Notes: a model not told the origin generated them from the sequence alone. A DNA stretch of 64,000 nucleotides from Parablautia sp. Marseille-Q6255 (GCF_951230155.1 NZ_CATNVD010000008.1:1-64000); one strand, 5' to 3'. Numbered from the stretch's first letter, positions 21,051 to 29,584 are shown. Translations and numbers: made by a program.

Positions 21051-22125
21051 ACTGAAGCTGTCAACAAAGCTGGAGATCATGAAATATACAGTGTCAGTAG
21101 TTCTGATTATTATTATCGGCAGTCTGATCATTTTGTCTCAGGGTGACAGTCCGCTGGAAGCAGGGAAAGCGCTCCTGGAAGGTTCTGTAGGCAGTCTGAG
21201 CGCATTAGGTACAACCATCCGCTGGACCACTCCAAGCATCATCACAGGTATAGCGGCGCTGATCGCATTTAAGTCCGGTATCTGGAACTGTGGTATTGAA
21301 GGGCAGATGTATTTTGGAGCCTTTGCAGCAGCGATCGTAGGATCTGCATTTACTTTACCGAAGATGATCCACCTTCCGCTTACGCTGATCGTAGCAGGGC
21401 TTGCCGGTATGGCATTTGCTTTTATTCCGGCCATTCTGAAGCTGACTTTGAATGTAAATGAGCTGATCTGTACCCTCATGCTGAACTATGCAGCAAATCT
21501 GTTTACGGAGTATCTGACTTTTAAATACATGGGATTCGATGCATCCGAACTGGCAGATGCAATTGCCACCCCGGATATGCATCCAACGGCGAGACTGTCT
21601 ACGATTATTCCGCGGACAAGCGCGTCAACAGCTATTTTTATAGCTATTATCATAGCCATCGTGATTTTTCTGTTATATAAATATACTGTTTTGGGATATG
21701 AGCTTAAAATGGTGGGCGAAAATCTGAGATTTTCTAAATATGGTGGAGTAAACTACAAAAAAGTGTTCATTCTGATTTTCCTGATCAGCGGATTTATCGC
21801 AGGATTGTGCGGTGGAACAGAGATGTCAGGATCTTTTGGAAAATTCCGCCCTGCATTTGCTACGAATTTGGGATGGGATGGCGTTATGATTGCATCTATT
21901 GCAAAAAATAATCCGATCGCCGTGATCTTTATTTCTATATTCTGGGGAATGCTCAAGAGTGGATCGTTCCATATGGAAAGAATGACAAATACGAACCGAC
22001 TGGTGATCACGCTTTTGCAGGCTGTATTTGTACTTCTCGTCGCAGTAGATTACGAATCGCTGTATAAGCGCTTCTGTGAAAAACGTCAGCTGAAAAAGCT
22101 GCGCGCACAAAAGGAGGTTGGCTGA
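21040..22125 (+). CDS. Nucleoside ABC transporter permease 1 (YufP/NupP type)
   Basis: A 361-aa BPD_transp_2 permease with about nine or ten hydrophobic segments. The first begins near residue 14 (MKYTVSVVLIIIIGSLIILS). Family landmarks are FKSGIWNCGIEGQMYFGAFAA, NELICTLMLNYAANLF and the ATPase-contacting region GYELKMVGENLRFSKYGGVN. The start overlaps the ATPase gene by 11 nt, so translation is probably coupled. It pairs with the next gene to form the membrane channel. Confidence 0.93.
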   Translation: MKLKLKLSTKLEIMKYTVSVVLIIIIGSLIILSQGDSPLEAGKALLEGSVGSLSALGTTIRWTTPSIITGIAALIAFKSGIWNCGIEGQMYFGAFAAAIVGSAFTLPKMIHLPLTLIVAGLAGMAFAFIPAILKLTLNVNELICTLMLNYAANLFTEYLTFKYMGFDASELADAIATPDMHPTARLSTIIPRTSASTAIFIAIIIAIVIFLLYKYTVLGYELKMVGENLRFSKYGGVNYKKVFILIFLISGFIAGLCGGTEMSGSFGKFRPAFATNLGWDGVMIASIAKNNPIAVIFISIFWGMLKSGSFHMERMTNTNRLVITLLQAVFVLLVAVDYESLYKRFCEKRQLKKLRAQKEVG

Positions 22126-22127
22126 TT

Positions 22128-23033
22128 ATGTTGCGATATTTGTTTAGTGCATCTACCTGGGCGGCTACATTGCGTCTGTCAGCACCGCTTGGACTGGCCG
22201 CGATGGGTAGTGTCTTTGGTCATAAAGCAAGGATTTTTAATATCGGGTTGGAAAGCTACGTTCTTACGAGTGCATTTTTTGCGACCTGGGGAAGCTATTT
22301 GTTTGAAAATGCATTTATCGGTCTGTTGTTTGGCATGGCTGCCGGTATTGTCATGTCGGGTATTTTCGGAATTTTTGTTTTGCATCTGAAAGCAGATCCG
22401 ATCGTAGTGGGTATTGCAATGAATTTAAGCTCCTGGGGTCTGACGTCGCTGCTCTTACTGAATATATTCCATATCAGGGGTTCTATTATGGATCCGCGTA
22501 TTAAGAGCTTTTCAACAATACATATTCCGTTTTTAGATCATATTCCGATTATTAATGATATTTTCAATAACCAGAATATTCTTGTATATATGACGATTGT
22601 TGTAGTGATTCTTTCTCATATAATAATGTACAAAACGCCATTTGGCCTTCGTATCCGCGGTGTAGGTATCAATGAAAGTGCAATGGAAGCGGCCGGAGTG
22701 TCTGTTATTAAGTATAAATGGGCCTCATTGATTATTACGGGAGTGCTGGTTGGAGCAGGCGGTGCATTTCTGCCGCTGAGCGGAATATCGATGTTTACAG
22801 AGAATATGTCTGCAGGAAAGGGATTTCTCGCTGTAACAGCAGCTCGAATCGGAAACGGAGATCCGTTAAAGGCATTTTTTGCATGCTTTATCTTTGCTTT
22901 TGCAGATGCATTGTCTGTAGGACTTCAGAATTTCAGTATTCCATCACAGCTTGTGTTGATGACTCCGTATGTGATAACGATTGTAGTGATGTGTTTTACA
23001 AATTTAAGTGAACTGAGAAAGGAAAGCGTATGA
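22128..23033 (+). CDS. Nucleoside ABC transporter permease 2 (YufQ/NupQ type)
   Basis: A 301-aa BPD_transp_2 permease. Landmarks are the opening LRLSAPLGLAAMGSVFGHKA, then IFNIGLESYVLTSAFFATWG and the loop GLRIRGVGINESAMEAAGVS that contacts the ATPase. It lies 2 nt after permease 1 and shares ATGA with the next gene. Its hydrophobic profile of 7-9 helices and its length match this subunit. Confidence 0.92.
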   Translation: MLRYLFSASTWAATLRLSAPLGLAAMGSVFGHKARIFNIGLESYVLTSAFFATWGSYLFENAFIGLLFGMAAGIVMSGIFGIFVLHLKADPIVVGIAMNLSSWGLTSLLLLNIFHIRGSIMDPRIKSFSTIHIPFLDHIPIINDIFNNQNILVYMTIVVVILSHIIMYKTPFGLRIRGVGINESAMEAAGVSVIKYKWASLIITGVLVGAGGAFLPLSGISMFTENMSAGKGFLAVTAARIGNGDPLKAFFACFIFAFADALSVGLQNFSIPSQLVLMTPYVITIVVMCFTNLSELRKESV

Positions 23034-23506
23034 AAATAAAAGTACAGGAAATGGACCCGGTCAGTTTTGAGCCATACGGACGGTATATTCCGATGCTGAA
23101 GGATGAAACGTATATGATGCACAGCAGCGGAGACAGTTTTGAGGATCATATGACAAAAGAGCCACTGATCGATACACAGGGACATTTGGGTTACACGATT
23201 GGCGGCAGTGCTCCGTATATTGTCAGCAGTATGGAGAAACATTTTCATACAGAGGAGGCACTGTTTTGCGCGGCAGAGCCGATCGTACTTGTTGTGGCAG
23301 CTTCCCACGGGGATCTGCCGCCGCAGGCAAAAGATATCCGGGCATTTGTGCTGCATCCGGGCGAGGTGGCAGTATTAAACCGCAACGTCTGGCATGATGC
23401 TTGCCGGGGTCTGAGAAAGAATACAGGATATTATTATCTGGCGTCAAGAGGCGCAGCTCCTGCGGACTGGATTACAGTGGACGGGGAGGCCGTTATAGAA
23501 TTGTAA
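23030..23506 (+). CDS. AllA-like (ureidoglycolate lyase family) cupin enzyme
   Basis: A 158-aa beta-barrel protein resembling ureidoglycolate lyase/hydrolase AllA, which releases urea from ureidoglycolate in purine breakdown. The metal-binding-like motif KHFHTEEALFCAAEPIVLV (near 69-87) and FVLHPGEVAVLNRNVWHDA (near 105-123) match the family pattern. It overlaps the upstream permease by ATGA. The substrate cannot be read from sequence; DUF4867-type cupins are an alternative assignment. Its place in the operon suggests a late hydrolytic step on the imported compound. Confidence 0.68.
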   Translation: MKIKVQEMDPVSFEPYGRYIPMLKDETYMMHSSGDSFEDHMTKEPLIDTQGHLGYTIGGSAPYIVSSMEKHFHTEEALFCAAEPIVLVVAASHGDLPPQAKDIRAFVLHPGEVAVLNRNVWHDACRGLRKNTGYYYLASRGAAPADWITVDGEAVIEL

Positions 23507-23528
23507 GTATAGTGGAGGCGTGATATAG

Positions 23529-24779
23529 ATGAAAAAATTCAGTAATCTCCGTCTGCGAGGAAAATCAGAGACGTATGAAATATTAGTGGAAGATGGAAAT
23601 ATCACAGAGATCATGCCGAAAATTCCGGTAATATGTGAGACAGAGGACTTAGGTGGCAGGCTGGTTCTTCCACCGTATGTCGATCCGCATCTTCATCTTG
23701 ACTACGTTTTTACAGCACGAAAGCAGGGAAATAAAAACAATACGGGAACATTGTTTGAAGGAATCCAGAGATGGAGTGATATGAAGCACGTGCTGACGAT
23801 AGAGGAGGTGAAAAGCAGGGCAAGGGATGGAGTCCGCAAAGAGATGCTGCACGGAGTACAGATGATCAGGACTCATGTAGACGTGACAGATCCCGGACAG
23901 ACTGCTTTAAAAGCAATACTGGAGCTTCGTGAGGAGCTGAAGGAAATGATTGATATTCAGATTGTTTCCTTTCCACAGGAAGGAATGTATTCGTATAAAA
24001 ACGGTGTAGATCTTGTGGAAGAGGGGCTTCGTATGGGAGCGGATTGTGTAGGCGGTATCCCGCATTTTGAGCTGTCGTATGAGCTGGGAGAACGTTCTGT
24101 TCATAAGGCTGTAGAGCTTGCTTTGAAATATGATAAGCTGATTGATCTGCACTGCGATGAGACAGATGATCCGCACAGCCGCCACCTGGAGTTGCTGACA
24201 GCACTTGCGATCACGGAGGGGATCGGAGAACGGACTACAGCAAGCCATACATGTTCATTTGGATCAGCAGACAACAGCTATGCCTTTCGGATGATGAGGA
24301 ATCTAAAAAAAGCAGGGCTGCATATGATCTCCTGTCCGACGGAAAATGTATACTTGGAGGGACGGCAGGATGCATATCCAAAGCGCCGTGGCCTTACGAG
24401 AGTCAAGGAGCTTTTTGAACACGGGATCAATGTATGTTTTGCGCAGGATTCTATACAGGATCCGTGGTATCCTCTGGGAAATGGAAATCTAATGAATATT
24501 TTGGATCACGGGATCCATCTTGCACAGATGATGTCCTTTGAGGAATTGGATCAGGTACTCGATCTTATTACGGTAAATGGCGCAAAAACAATGCAGATGC
24601 AGGCATTTTACGGAATAGAGAAAGGAAAGCCGGCAAATTTCATTGTCCTTGACGCGCAAAGTGAATTTGAGGCGATCAGTGAGCGCGCCGGAGTCCTCGC
24701 CTCGGTTAGAAAGGGAGAATTTCTGTTTAAAAAAAGACCGGCAGCGTTTGAAGAAAAAAATGCTTTTTTTACTGTGTAA
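23529..24779 (+). CDS. Cytosine deaminase (CodA)-like amidohydrolase with changed substrate site
   Basis: A 416-aa metal-dependent amidohydrolase closely resembling bacterial CodA. Metal ligands are PHLHLD (near 54-59), DLHCDETDD, TASHTC and the catalytic Asp in AQDSIQDPWYPLG. MIRTHVDV, FPQEGM, GGIPHFELSYELG and YPKRRGLTRVKE are all CodA signatures. In E. coli CodA, from memory, the last metal motif reads HDD, the second Asp contacting cytosine; here it is QDS. The protein therefore probably deaminates something other than cytosine (candidates are a related pyrimidine, creatinine or another cyclic amidine). It is the last gene of the operon and is followed by a terminator. Confidence 0.85.
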   Translation: MKKFSNLRLRGKSETYEILVEDGNITEIMPKIPVICETEDLGGRLVLPPYVDPHLHLDYVFTARKQGNKNNTGTLFEGIQRWSDMKHVLTIEEVKSRARDGVRKEMLHGVQMIRTHVDVTDPGQTALKAILELREELKEMIDIQIVSFPQEGMYSYKNGVDLVEEGLRMGADCVGGIPHFELSYELGERSVHKAVELALKYDKLIDLHCDETDDPHSRHLELLTALAITEGIGERTTASHTCSFGSADNSYAFRMMRNLKKAGLHMISCPTENVYLEGRQDAYPKRRGLTRVKELFEHGINVCFAQDSIQDPWYPLGNGNLMNILDHGIHLAQMMSFEELDQVLDLITVNGAKTMQMQAFYGIEKGKPANFIVLDAQSEFEAISERAGVLASVRKGEFLFKKRPAAFEEKNAFFTV

Positions 24780-24817
24780 TAGGAGCGCAGGCAAATCAGA
24801 TAGGGCAATCTGTTTGT

Positions 24818-24862
24818 ACAGCCGACATAGGCAGATATATTCTGCTTGTGTCGGCTGTTTTT
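24818..24862 (+). terminator. Terminator of the nucleoside/nucleobase operon
   Basis: ACAGCCGACA and TGTCGGCTGT pair perfectly, with an inner helix (GGCAGA/TCTGCT) and a trailing TTTTTC. It is a strong rho-independent terminator that closes the operon starting at 16986. Confidence 0.93.
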
Positions 24863-24951
24863 CAGCCGTAAGTGTTTTTTGCATCGTCATGGCATATCAT
24901 TTATGAGCGGCCAAAAACACCTTAAATTTTTCTGAATCAAGGCGATTAAAG

Positions 24952-24980
24952 TTGACAATTTCTGGCGATTCTTTTAAGAT
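24952..24980 (+). promoter_or_regulatory. Promoter of the cupin/zinc-ribbon genes
   Basis: TTGACA (24952-24957) and TAAGAT (24975-24980) with 17 nt spacing. The predicted transcript start near 24987 leaves about 110 nt before the cupin ATG. Confidence 0.8.
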
Positions 24981-25098
24981 GAGGGTATTAAAATTTATCT
25001 GGTTAACGCAGAGAATTTCAGAGCCCGTGCCGCATAGAAACCAGAGAGGCAAAGGCCGGACAGGCAGAGGAAGGAGTACTGCGGAAAGGAGCGAAAAC

Positions 25099-25440
25099 AT
25101 GGTTAGAAAAACACAGCTGGAGATAAAGAAAGAGCTTCGGGGAGGAAATGGCGAGGTGGAGATCCGCCATATCGTATCCAAAGAAGAGTTAAATGGTCAC
25201 GGAAATATGTATGCTCTGATGAGGCTGAAGCCGGGATGCAGCATTGGCTGGCATCAGCATATCGGAAATACAGAGCCATATTTTATTCTGGAAGGCAAAG
25301 GAACCTTTATTGACAATGACGGTTCCAAAACAGAAGTAGGACCGGGAGATGTCTGTGTGATTGAGGTCGGACAGAGCCATGCGATGGAGAATAATGCAGA
25401 TACGGATCTTGTGTTCATGGCGCTGATTTACAATGAGTAA
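25099..25440 (+). CDS. Single-domain cupin protein
   Basis: A 113-aa cupin. Motif 1 is PGCSIGWHQHIGNTEPYFILEG (residues ~43-64) with two His and a Glu as likely metal ligands. Motif 2 is PGDVCVIEVGQSHAMEN with the second-motif His. Such small cupins bind metals and can be isomerases, dioxygenases or ligand sensors; the function here is unknown. ATG 25099 follows AAAGGAG. Its own promoter sits at 24952-24980, so it is not part of the upstream operon. Confidence 0.85.
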   Translation: MVRKTQLEIKKELRGGNGEVEIRHIVSKEELNGHGNMYALMRLKPGCSIGWHQHIGNTEPYFILEGKGTFIDNDGSKTEVGPGDVCVIEVGQSHAMENNADTDLVFMALIYNE

Positions 25441-25468
25441 TAGCTGGGAAAGATGAGGAGGCAATGAA

Positions 25469-26278
25469 ATGAATTTTGAAGAGCTGGGGAGAAAAGTCAG
25501 GAAATTCAGTCGTGATACGATGGAAGAAGTACAGAAGATGAATGAGGTGCGGCAGCTCAATGGAAGGATCAATGAGGAGCAGAAAAAGATCCAGAGCCTG
25601 TATGCAGAGATCGGGAAAAAGCTGTATGAACAGTATAAGGAGGAAGCGCTTGCCGGGTTTGAAGCAGAGATCCATGCGATCAGTGATAAGTTTATCCGCA
25701 TCGCGGAATTAAAAGAACAGATTCGAAACGTCAAAGGAGTTGTTTTGTGCCCGTGCTGTAATATGGAAGTGTCTGCTACAGAAAGATTTTGTTCCAACTG
25801 CGGGAACAAGATGCCGGAGGTATTTGAGATCGTCGATGAGGAAGAGGCGGCAAAGGCAGTCACGGTAGAATCAACAGATGTAACACAGACTGTGGAGGAA
25901 ACTGCAGAAGATACGGCTGAGGAAGCAGCAGAAGCTGTGGAAGCTGTGAAGGAGAAGACAGAGGAAGCTGTGGAGGCTGTGAAGGAGAAGACAGAGGCAG
26001 CAGCGGAAGCTGTGGAGGAGAAGGCAGAGACTGTGGCAGAGGCTGTGGAAGAAACAGCAGAAGACGCAGTGGAAGCGGTGAAAGAAAAGGCAGAAGACAT
26101 CGCGGAAGCAGTGACGGAAAAAGCAGAAGACATCGCGGAAGCAGTGACGGAAAAGGCAGAGGAAGCAGCGGAGGCTGTGAAGGAGAAGACAGAGGCAGCA
26201 GCAGAGGCTGTGGAGGAGAAGGCAGAGACTGTGGCAGAGGCTGTGGCAGAGCCAGCAGAAGATGCGACAGAAAAATAA
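25469..26278 (+). CDS. Zinc-ribbon protein with coiled coil and 11-residue amphipathic repeats
   Basis: A 269-aa protein of three parts. Residues 1-88 are helical and coiled-coil prone (QLNGRINEEQKKIQSLYAEI). Residues 94-111 form a zinc ribbon with C94, C97, C108 and C111. Residues 155-264 are ten tandem copies of an 11-mer with consensus xxAEAVxEKxE, rich in Ala, Glu, Val and Lys. Eleven-residue periodicity is seen in LEA-like and some lipid-surface-binding helices. I do not recognise the full protein. It follows the cupin gene by 28 nt and probably shares its promoter. Confidence 0.8.
   Translation: MNFEELGRKVRKFSRDTMEEVQKMNEVRQLNGRINEEQKKIQSLYAEIGKKLYEQYKEEALAGFEAEIHAISDKFIRIAELKEQIRNVKGVVLCPCCNMEVSATERFCSNCGNKMPEVFEIVDEEEAAKAVTVESTDVTQTVEETAEDTAEEAAEAVEAVKEKTEEAVEAVKEKTEAAAEAVEEKAETVAEAVEETAEDAVEAVKEKAEDIAEAVTEKAEDIAEAVTEKAEEAAEAVKEKTEAAAEAVEEKAETVAEAVAEPAEDATEK
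25931..26260 (+). repeat. Ten tandem 33-bp repeats encoding 11-mers
   Basis: Ten units of 33 bp encode residues 155-264 of the zinc-ribbon protein. Units 1 and 2 are nearly identical, as are 6 and 7, and the pair 3/4 resembles 9/10. This suggests block duplications. The array also creates long open frames on the minus strand that are not genes. Confidence 0.9.
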
Positions 26279-26321
26279 TTGCGGAAGGATGCGGATGCAG
26301 GGAAAGTGAGGGGAGAACGGG

Positions 26322-27413
26322 ATGTATTTTTATGTACCGACAAAGATATACAGTGAGAGAGACTGTGTGAAGAAGTATGCTTCGCAGTGGGCAGGACTGG
26401 GGAAAAAAGCGCTGATTGTGACCGGAAAGAGCTCTGCGCACAATGGAGCGCTGAAAGATGTCACAGCGGCACTGAAGGAACAGAAAACGGAGTATATTGT
26501 TTTTGATGAGACAGAGGTGAATCCGTCTGTTGAGCAGGTAATGCATCTGCGCGGGCTGGGGCTTTTGGAGAAGGTTGACTTCGTGATCGGCATCGGAGGA
26601 GGATCGCCGATGGATGCGGCAAAGGCAGCGGCGCTTATGATCGCACAGCCGGATAAGGAAGCGGCGTATCTGTATGAGAAGGGGGATGATACGGCGCTTC
26701 CGGTTGTCGAGGTGCCGACAACATGCGGGACTGGATCGGAGGCGACGCCGTATGCGATATTGACAGTGCATGAGCGCCGGATCAAAGCAAGCCTTCCGCA
26801 CAGGGTTTTCCCGGTATTCTCTTTGGTGGATGGAAAATATCTGCTGGGGATCGGGAAGGATACGCTTATTGATACTGCGGTTGATGCGCTGGGGCATCTT
26901 GTGGAGAGCTACGTAAATGTCAATGCGACGCCATTTACCCATATGCTTTGTGAGTATGGGATGCATATCTGGAACGACAATAAAAAAGTGCTGATCGGCG
27001 CCAATCGTACGGTAGAGGAGTGTGACGCGCTTCTTCTTGCCTCGACACTTGCGGGCATGGCGATCGCTCATACCGGGACCGCTCTTCCGCATGGACTGAG
27101 CTATTATCTGACGTATGAGAAGGGGATCCCGCATGGCAGGGCAGTGGGCTATTTTCTCCCCGGGTATCTTGCAGCTGCGGGGCCGCTTGTGAAAAAGCAG
27201 GTGCTTCATCTGATCGGTTTCCCGGATATTCAGTATTTTACGGCGTTTCTTCATAAGCTGATCGGGCCGATGCAGGTAGAAGATGCGCTGATCGCGAAAG
27301 CTGTGCAGGGGCTTATGGAAAATGAAAGCAAGCTGCGAAATGTACCGTACCGTGTGACGGAGGATATTTTGTATCAGATTTGCAGCAGTGCGCCGGGATG
27401 CAGCATAAAATAG
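26322..27413 (+). CDS. Iron-containing alcohol dehydrogenase family protein
   Basis: A 363-aa group III (iron-dependent) alcohol dehydrogenase that would interconvert an alcohol and aldehyde with NAD(P). The N-terminal nucleotide domain has VIGIGGGSPMDAAKAAALM (near 89-107) and VPTTCGTGSEATPYAI. The metal site has the Asp and His of DTAVDALGHLVESY, then LPHGLSYYLT and GIPHGRAVG. Length fits this subfamily (360-390). ATG 26322 follows GAGGGGAGAACGG. The substrate is unknown. It precedes serine acetyltransferase by 26 nt, so the two may be co-transcribed. Confidence 0.9.
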   Translation: MYFYVPTKIYSERDCVKKYASQWAGLGKKALIVTGKSSAHNGALKDVTAALKEQKTEYIVFDETEVNPSVEQVMHLRGLGLLEKVDFVIGIGGGSPMDAAKAAALMIAQPDKEAAYLYEKGDDTALPVVEVPTTCGTGSEATPYAILTVHERRIKASLPHRVFPVFSLVDGKYLLGIGKDTLIDTAVDALGHLVESYVNVNATPFTHMLCEYGMHIWNDNKKVLIGANRTVEECDALLLASTLAGMAIAHTGTALPHGLSYYLTYEKGIPHGRAVGYFLPGYLAAAGPLVKKQVLHLIGFPDIQYFTAFLHKLIGPMQVEDALIAKAVQGLMENESKLRNVPYRVTEDILYQICSSAPGCSIK

Positions 27414-27439
27414 ATAAACATATAAGAAGGAGAGCGGAT

Positions 27440-28381
27440 ATGAATTCATATAAAAAAGAAATGGATGTACTGGTCGGGGAGATTCTTGGCAGCTATCAGA
27501 AATATCCGCAGACATGCAGCATCCATACGAGACATCGTCTGAATAATGAGATTATTATTGATCTGCTCGATAAGATCCGGTGCGTAGTATTTCCGGGGTT
27601 TTTTGAGACAAAGACACTCAATGAAAATGCAATTGAATACCATGTGGGAGAATTGTTAGAGGATATTCAGTATCGTCTGACAAAGCAGGTTACAAAGGCG
27701 TTATTCCATTCGGAGAATGCACCGGGAGACGAGGAGGCTGCTTATCAGCAGGCAAAGGATATTGTGCATCGCTTTTTGCAGAGGATCCCGGCGCTGCGGG
27801 CGATTCTCGCTACGGATGTGCAGGCGGCGTATGATGGAGATCCGGCTGCATTTAATACAGATGAGGTGATTTTTTCGTATCCGGGTGTGTTTGCGATCAC
27901 TGTGAACCGTATTGCCCATGAGCTGCATATACTGGGTGTGCCTCTGATTCCCCGCATTATGACAGAGCATGCGCACAGTCTGACGGGTATCGACATTCAT
28001 CCCGGAGCAACGATCGGGAGTTATTTTTTCATTGACCATGGCACGGGTGTCGTGATCGGAGAAACCACAACGATCGGTACCGGCGCAAAGATTTATCAGG
28101 GTGTTACGCTTGGCGCACTCTCGACGAGAGGCGGTCAGACACTGCGCAGCACGAAGCGCCATCCGACGCTGGAGGATAATGTGACCGTATATTCCGGAGC
28201 GTCTATCCTTGGAGGAGAGACCGTTATCGGAGAAGGAGCCATCATTGGCTCTAATGCATTTATCACATCCTCTGTGCCGGGAGGGACGAGAGTCAGCATT
28301 AAGAATCCGGAGCTTCAGTTTAAGGATCGCGTGCGCATGACAGAGCTGGGACAGGAAGGGTTCTGGAAGGGCAATGACTGA
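27440..28381 (+). CDS. cysE: Serine O-acetyltransferase (SAT)
   Basis: A 313-aa acetyltransferase that makes O-acetylserine from serine and acetyl-CoA for cysteine synthesis. The N-terminal helical domain (1-180) carries FFETKTLNENAIEYHVGELL and AFNTDEVIFSYPGVFAITVNRIAHEL. The C-terminal left-handed beta-helix has hexapeptide repeats, with the signature GIDIHPGATIGSYFFIDHGTG (near 191-211) and the catalytic His. This longer form resembles the SAT of Clostridia and plants more than the ~217-aa EpsC type. ATG 27440 is preceded by AAGGAGAG. Confidence 0.92.
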   Translation: MNSYKKEMDVLVGEILGSYQKYPQTCSIHTRHRLNNEIIIDLLDKIRCVVFPGFFETKTLNENAIEYHVGELLEDIQYRLTKQVTKALFHSENAPGDEEAAYQQAKDIVHRFLQRIPALRAILATDVQAAYDGDPAAFNTDEVIFSYPGVFAITVNRIAHELHILGVPLIPRIMTEHAHSLTGIDIHPGATIGSYFFIDHGTGVVIGETTTIGTGAKIYQGVTLGALSTRGGQTLRSTKRHPTLEDNVTVYSGASILGGETVIGEGAIIGSNAFITSSVPGGTRVSIKNPELQFKDRVRMTELGQEGFWKGND

Positions 28382-28456
28382 ATCAGCATGAAAGTTAAAA
28401 AGCAGTGGAAATGCGATGGAAAAGGATTATTTTTGGAAAAGTGCTTATGTTGCATG

Positions 28457-28494
28457 GCAGGGCGTCTTCCGGTTCAGACCAGAAGGCGCTCTGC
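28457..28494. terminator. Possible bidirectional terminator hairpin
   Basis: GCAGGGCGTCTTC (28457-28469) pairs over 13 positions, with two G-T pairs, with GAAGGCGCTCTGC (28482-28494). It lies between convergent genes and overlaps the last codons of the AEC transporter. No T-run is seen on either side, so termination is uncertain. Confidence 0.4.
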
Positions 28495-29394
28495 TGCGTA
28501 AACAAAGAGAGGAATGGTTGCCAGAGAGCACAGCGTGGTAAACGCATACATTTCGGAGGCATATCTGTAATTTTTCTGAAAACGCAGAGAAAATGCGGTG
28601 CAGGTAGTAGCAGCCGGGCAGGCTGCGGCAATCAGGATCGCGCAGGCTGCGACAGAGCCGGTGTGCAAAAGCATCAGGCTGATGAGCACAAGGGCCGGCA
28701 TAAGGAGGAGCTTCAGGAATGCTACCAGATAAAGCTTTTTGTTGCGGAGCATTTGCAGCAGATCCGTCTGCGCTACCGATACGCCGGCAATGATCATTGC
28801 GAGCGGCGTGTTCATCGCAGCTATGTAGTCCAGCGTATCGCCGATCATGGCAGGAAAGCGGATCTGTGTGAAAAACAGGATCAGTCCCAACGTACTGGCA
28901 AGGATCATGGGGGAAAACAGACCCTTTTTCAGATCAGCCCAGGTCGCCTTTCCCGTCATCAGGATCATACCGTGTGTCCATGACAGGAGATTGAACACCG
29001 TCATATAGGCAGTCAGATAGAGGACTCCTTCAGAACCGAGAATACTCTGTACCAGAGGGATTCCCATAAATCCGCAGTTGGAATACATGGCTGAAAAACG
29101 CTCGATAGAGTAATCCGGATTCCCGGTTTTTTTAATAAGTAAAGACGAAAGCACAATACCGATCAGATGTGCGGCAAAGGCAAGCGCGAACGATAGCAAA
29201 AGACCAGATACGAGGCGCGGCTCATAATCTGTCTGGAGCGCCGTGACTGCAAGGACAGGATTGACGACCATCAGAAGCAGATTCGCCAGAGATTTATTAC
29301 CATTCTGGTCAATGAGCCCAAAACGGTAGCAGGCGTATCCCGTCAGAAGCAGAAGCAGCATTTTCAGGATCTGTGTTGTGATAATTGTAAACAT
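28474..29394 (-). CDS. AEC-family (auxin efflux carrier-like) transporter
   Basis: A 306-aa membrane transporter with about ten hydrophobic segments in two halves of five, as in the AEC family that exports or exchanges organic acids such as malate. Visible features are the N-terminal GYACYRFGLIDQNGNKSLANLLL, NPVLAVTALQTDY, FGFMGIPL-type motif as NCGFMGIPLVQSILGSEGVLYL, and the C-terminal CPAATTCTAFSLRF. ATG 29394 (complement) follows GAGGGGG. It converges on the serine acetyltransferase gene and is divergent from maf. The substrate is unknown. Confidence 0.88.
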   Translation of the reverse strand: MFTIITTQILKMLLLLLTGYACYRFGLIDQNGNKSLANLLLMVVNPVLAVTALQTDYEPRLVSGLLLSFALAFAAHLIGIVLSSLLIKKTGNPDYSIERFSAMYSNCGFMGIPLVQSILGSEGVLYLTAYMTVFNLLSWTHGMILMTGKATWADLKKGLFSPMILASTLGLILFFTQIRFPAMIGDTLDYIAAMNTPLAMIIAGVSVAQTDLLQMLRNKKLYLVAFLKLLLMPALVLISLMLLHTGSVAACAILIAAACPAATTCTAFSLRFQKNYRYASEMYAFTTLCSLATIPLFVYAAERLLV

Positions 29395-29436
29395 ATAGAA
29401 CCCCCTCGTAGATAAACAAATAATGTGCAGGAATAA

Positions 29437-29511
29437 ATTCGCCCTATGAATCCGTCTTACGGCATCCGCGCCTGCAAGCAGCCGGTCTGCCATCGGTCGG
29501 ATTCGCACTGC
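29437..29511 (+). repeat. 75-bp direct repeat, copy 1
   Basis: Begins ATTCGCCCTATGAATCCG and ends GGATTCGCACTGC. The same 75 bases recur at 29585-29659 with three differences. Both copies lie in the non-coding region between the divergent AEC transporter and maf genes. Confidence 0.93.
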
Positions 29512-29584
29512 CGATTGTTTGTGGATGCGGCAGAGTTTATTCGCAGTGGCACTCGAAAATGCAGGCATTTTCTCATTCACGGGC

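Noticed and set aside
14860-24779. Assignment of the cluster to creatinine degradation
   Set aside because: Creatininase- and CodA-family enzymes fit, but the nucleoside importer and the ADP-ribosylglycohydrolase-like enzyme do not; the substrate is left open.
25189-27515. Long minus-strand open frames (384 and 551 codons) rich in Ser/Ala or Leu/Pro
   Set aside because: They are antisense shadows of the zinc-ribbon repeat array and the alcohol dehydrogenase; low-complexity translation and no start signals.
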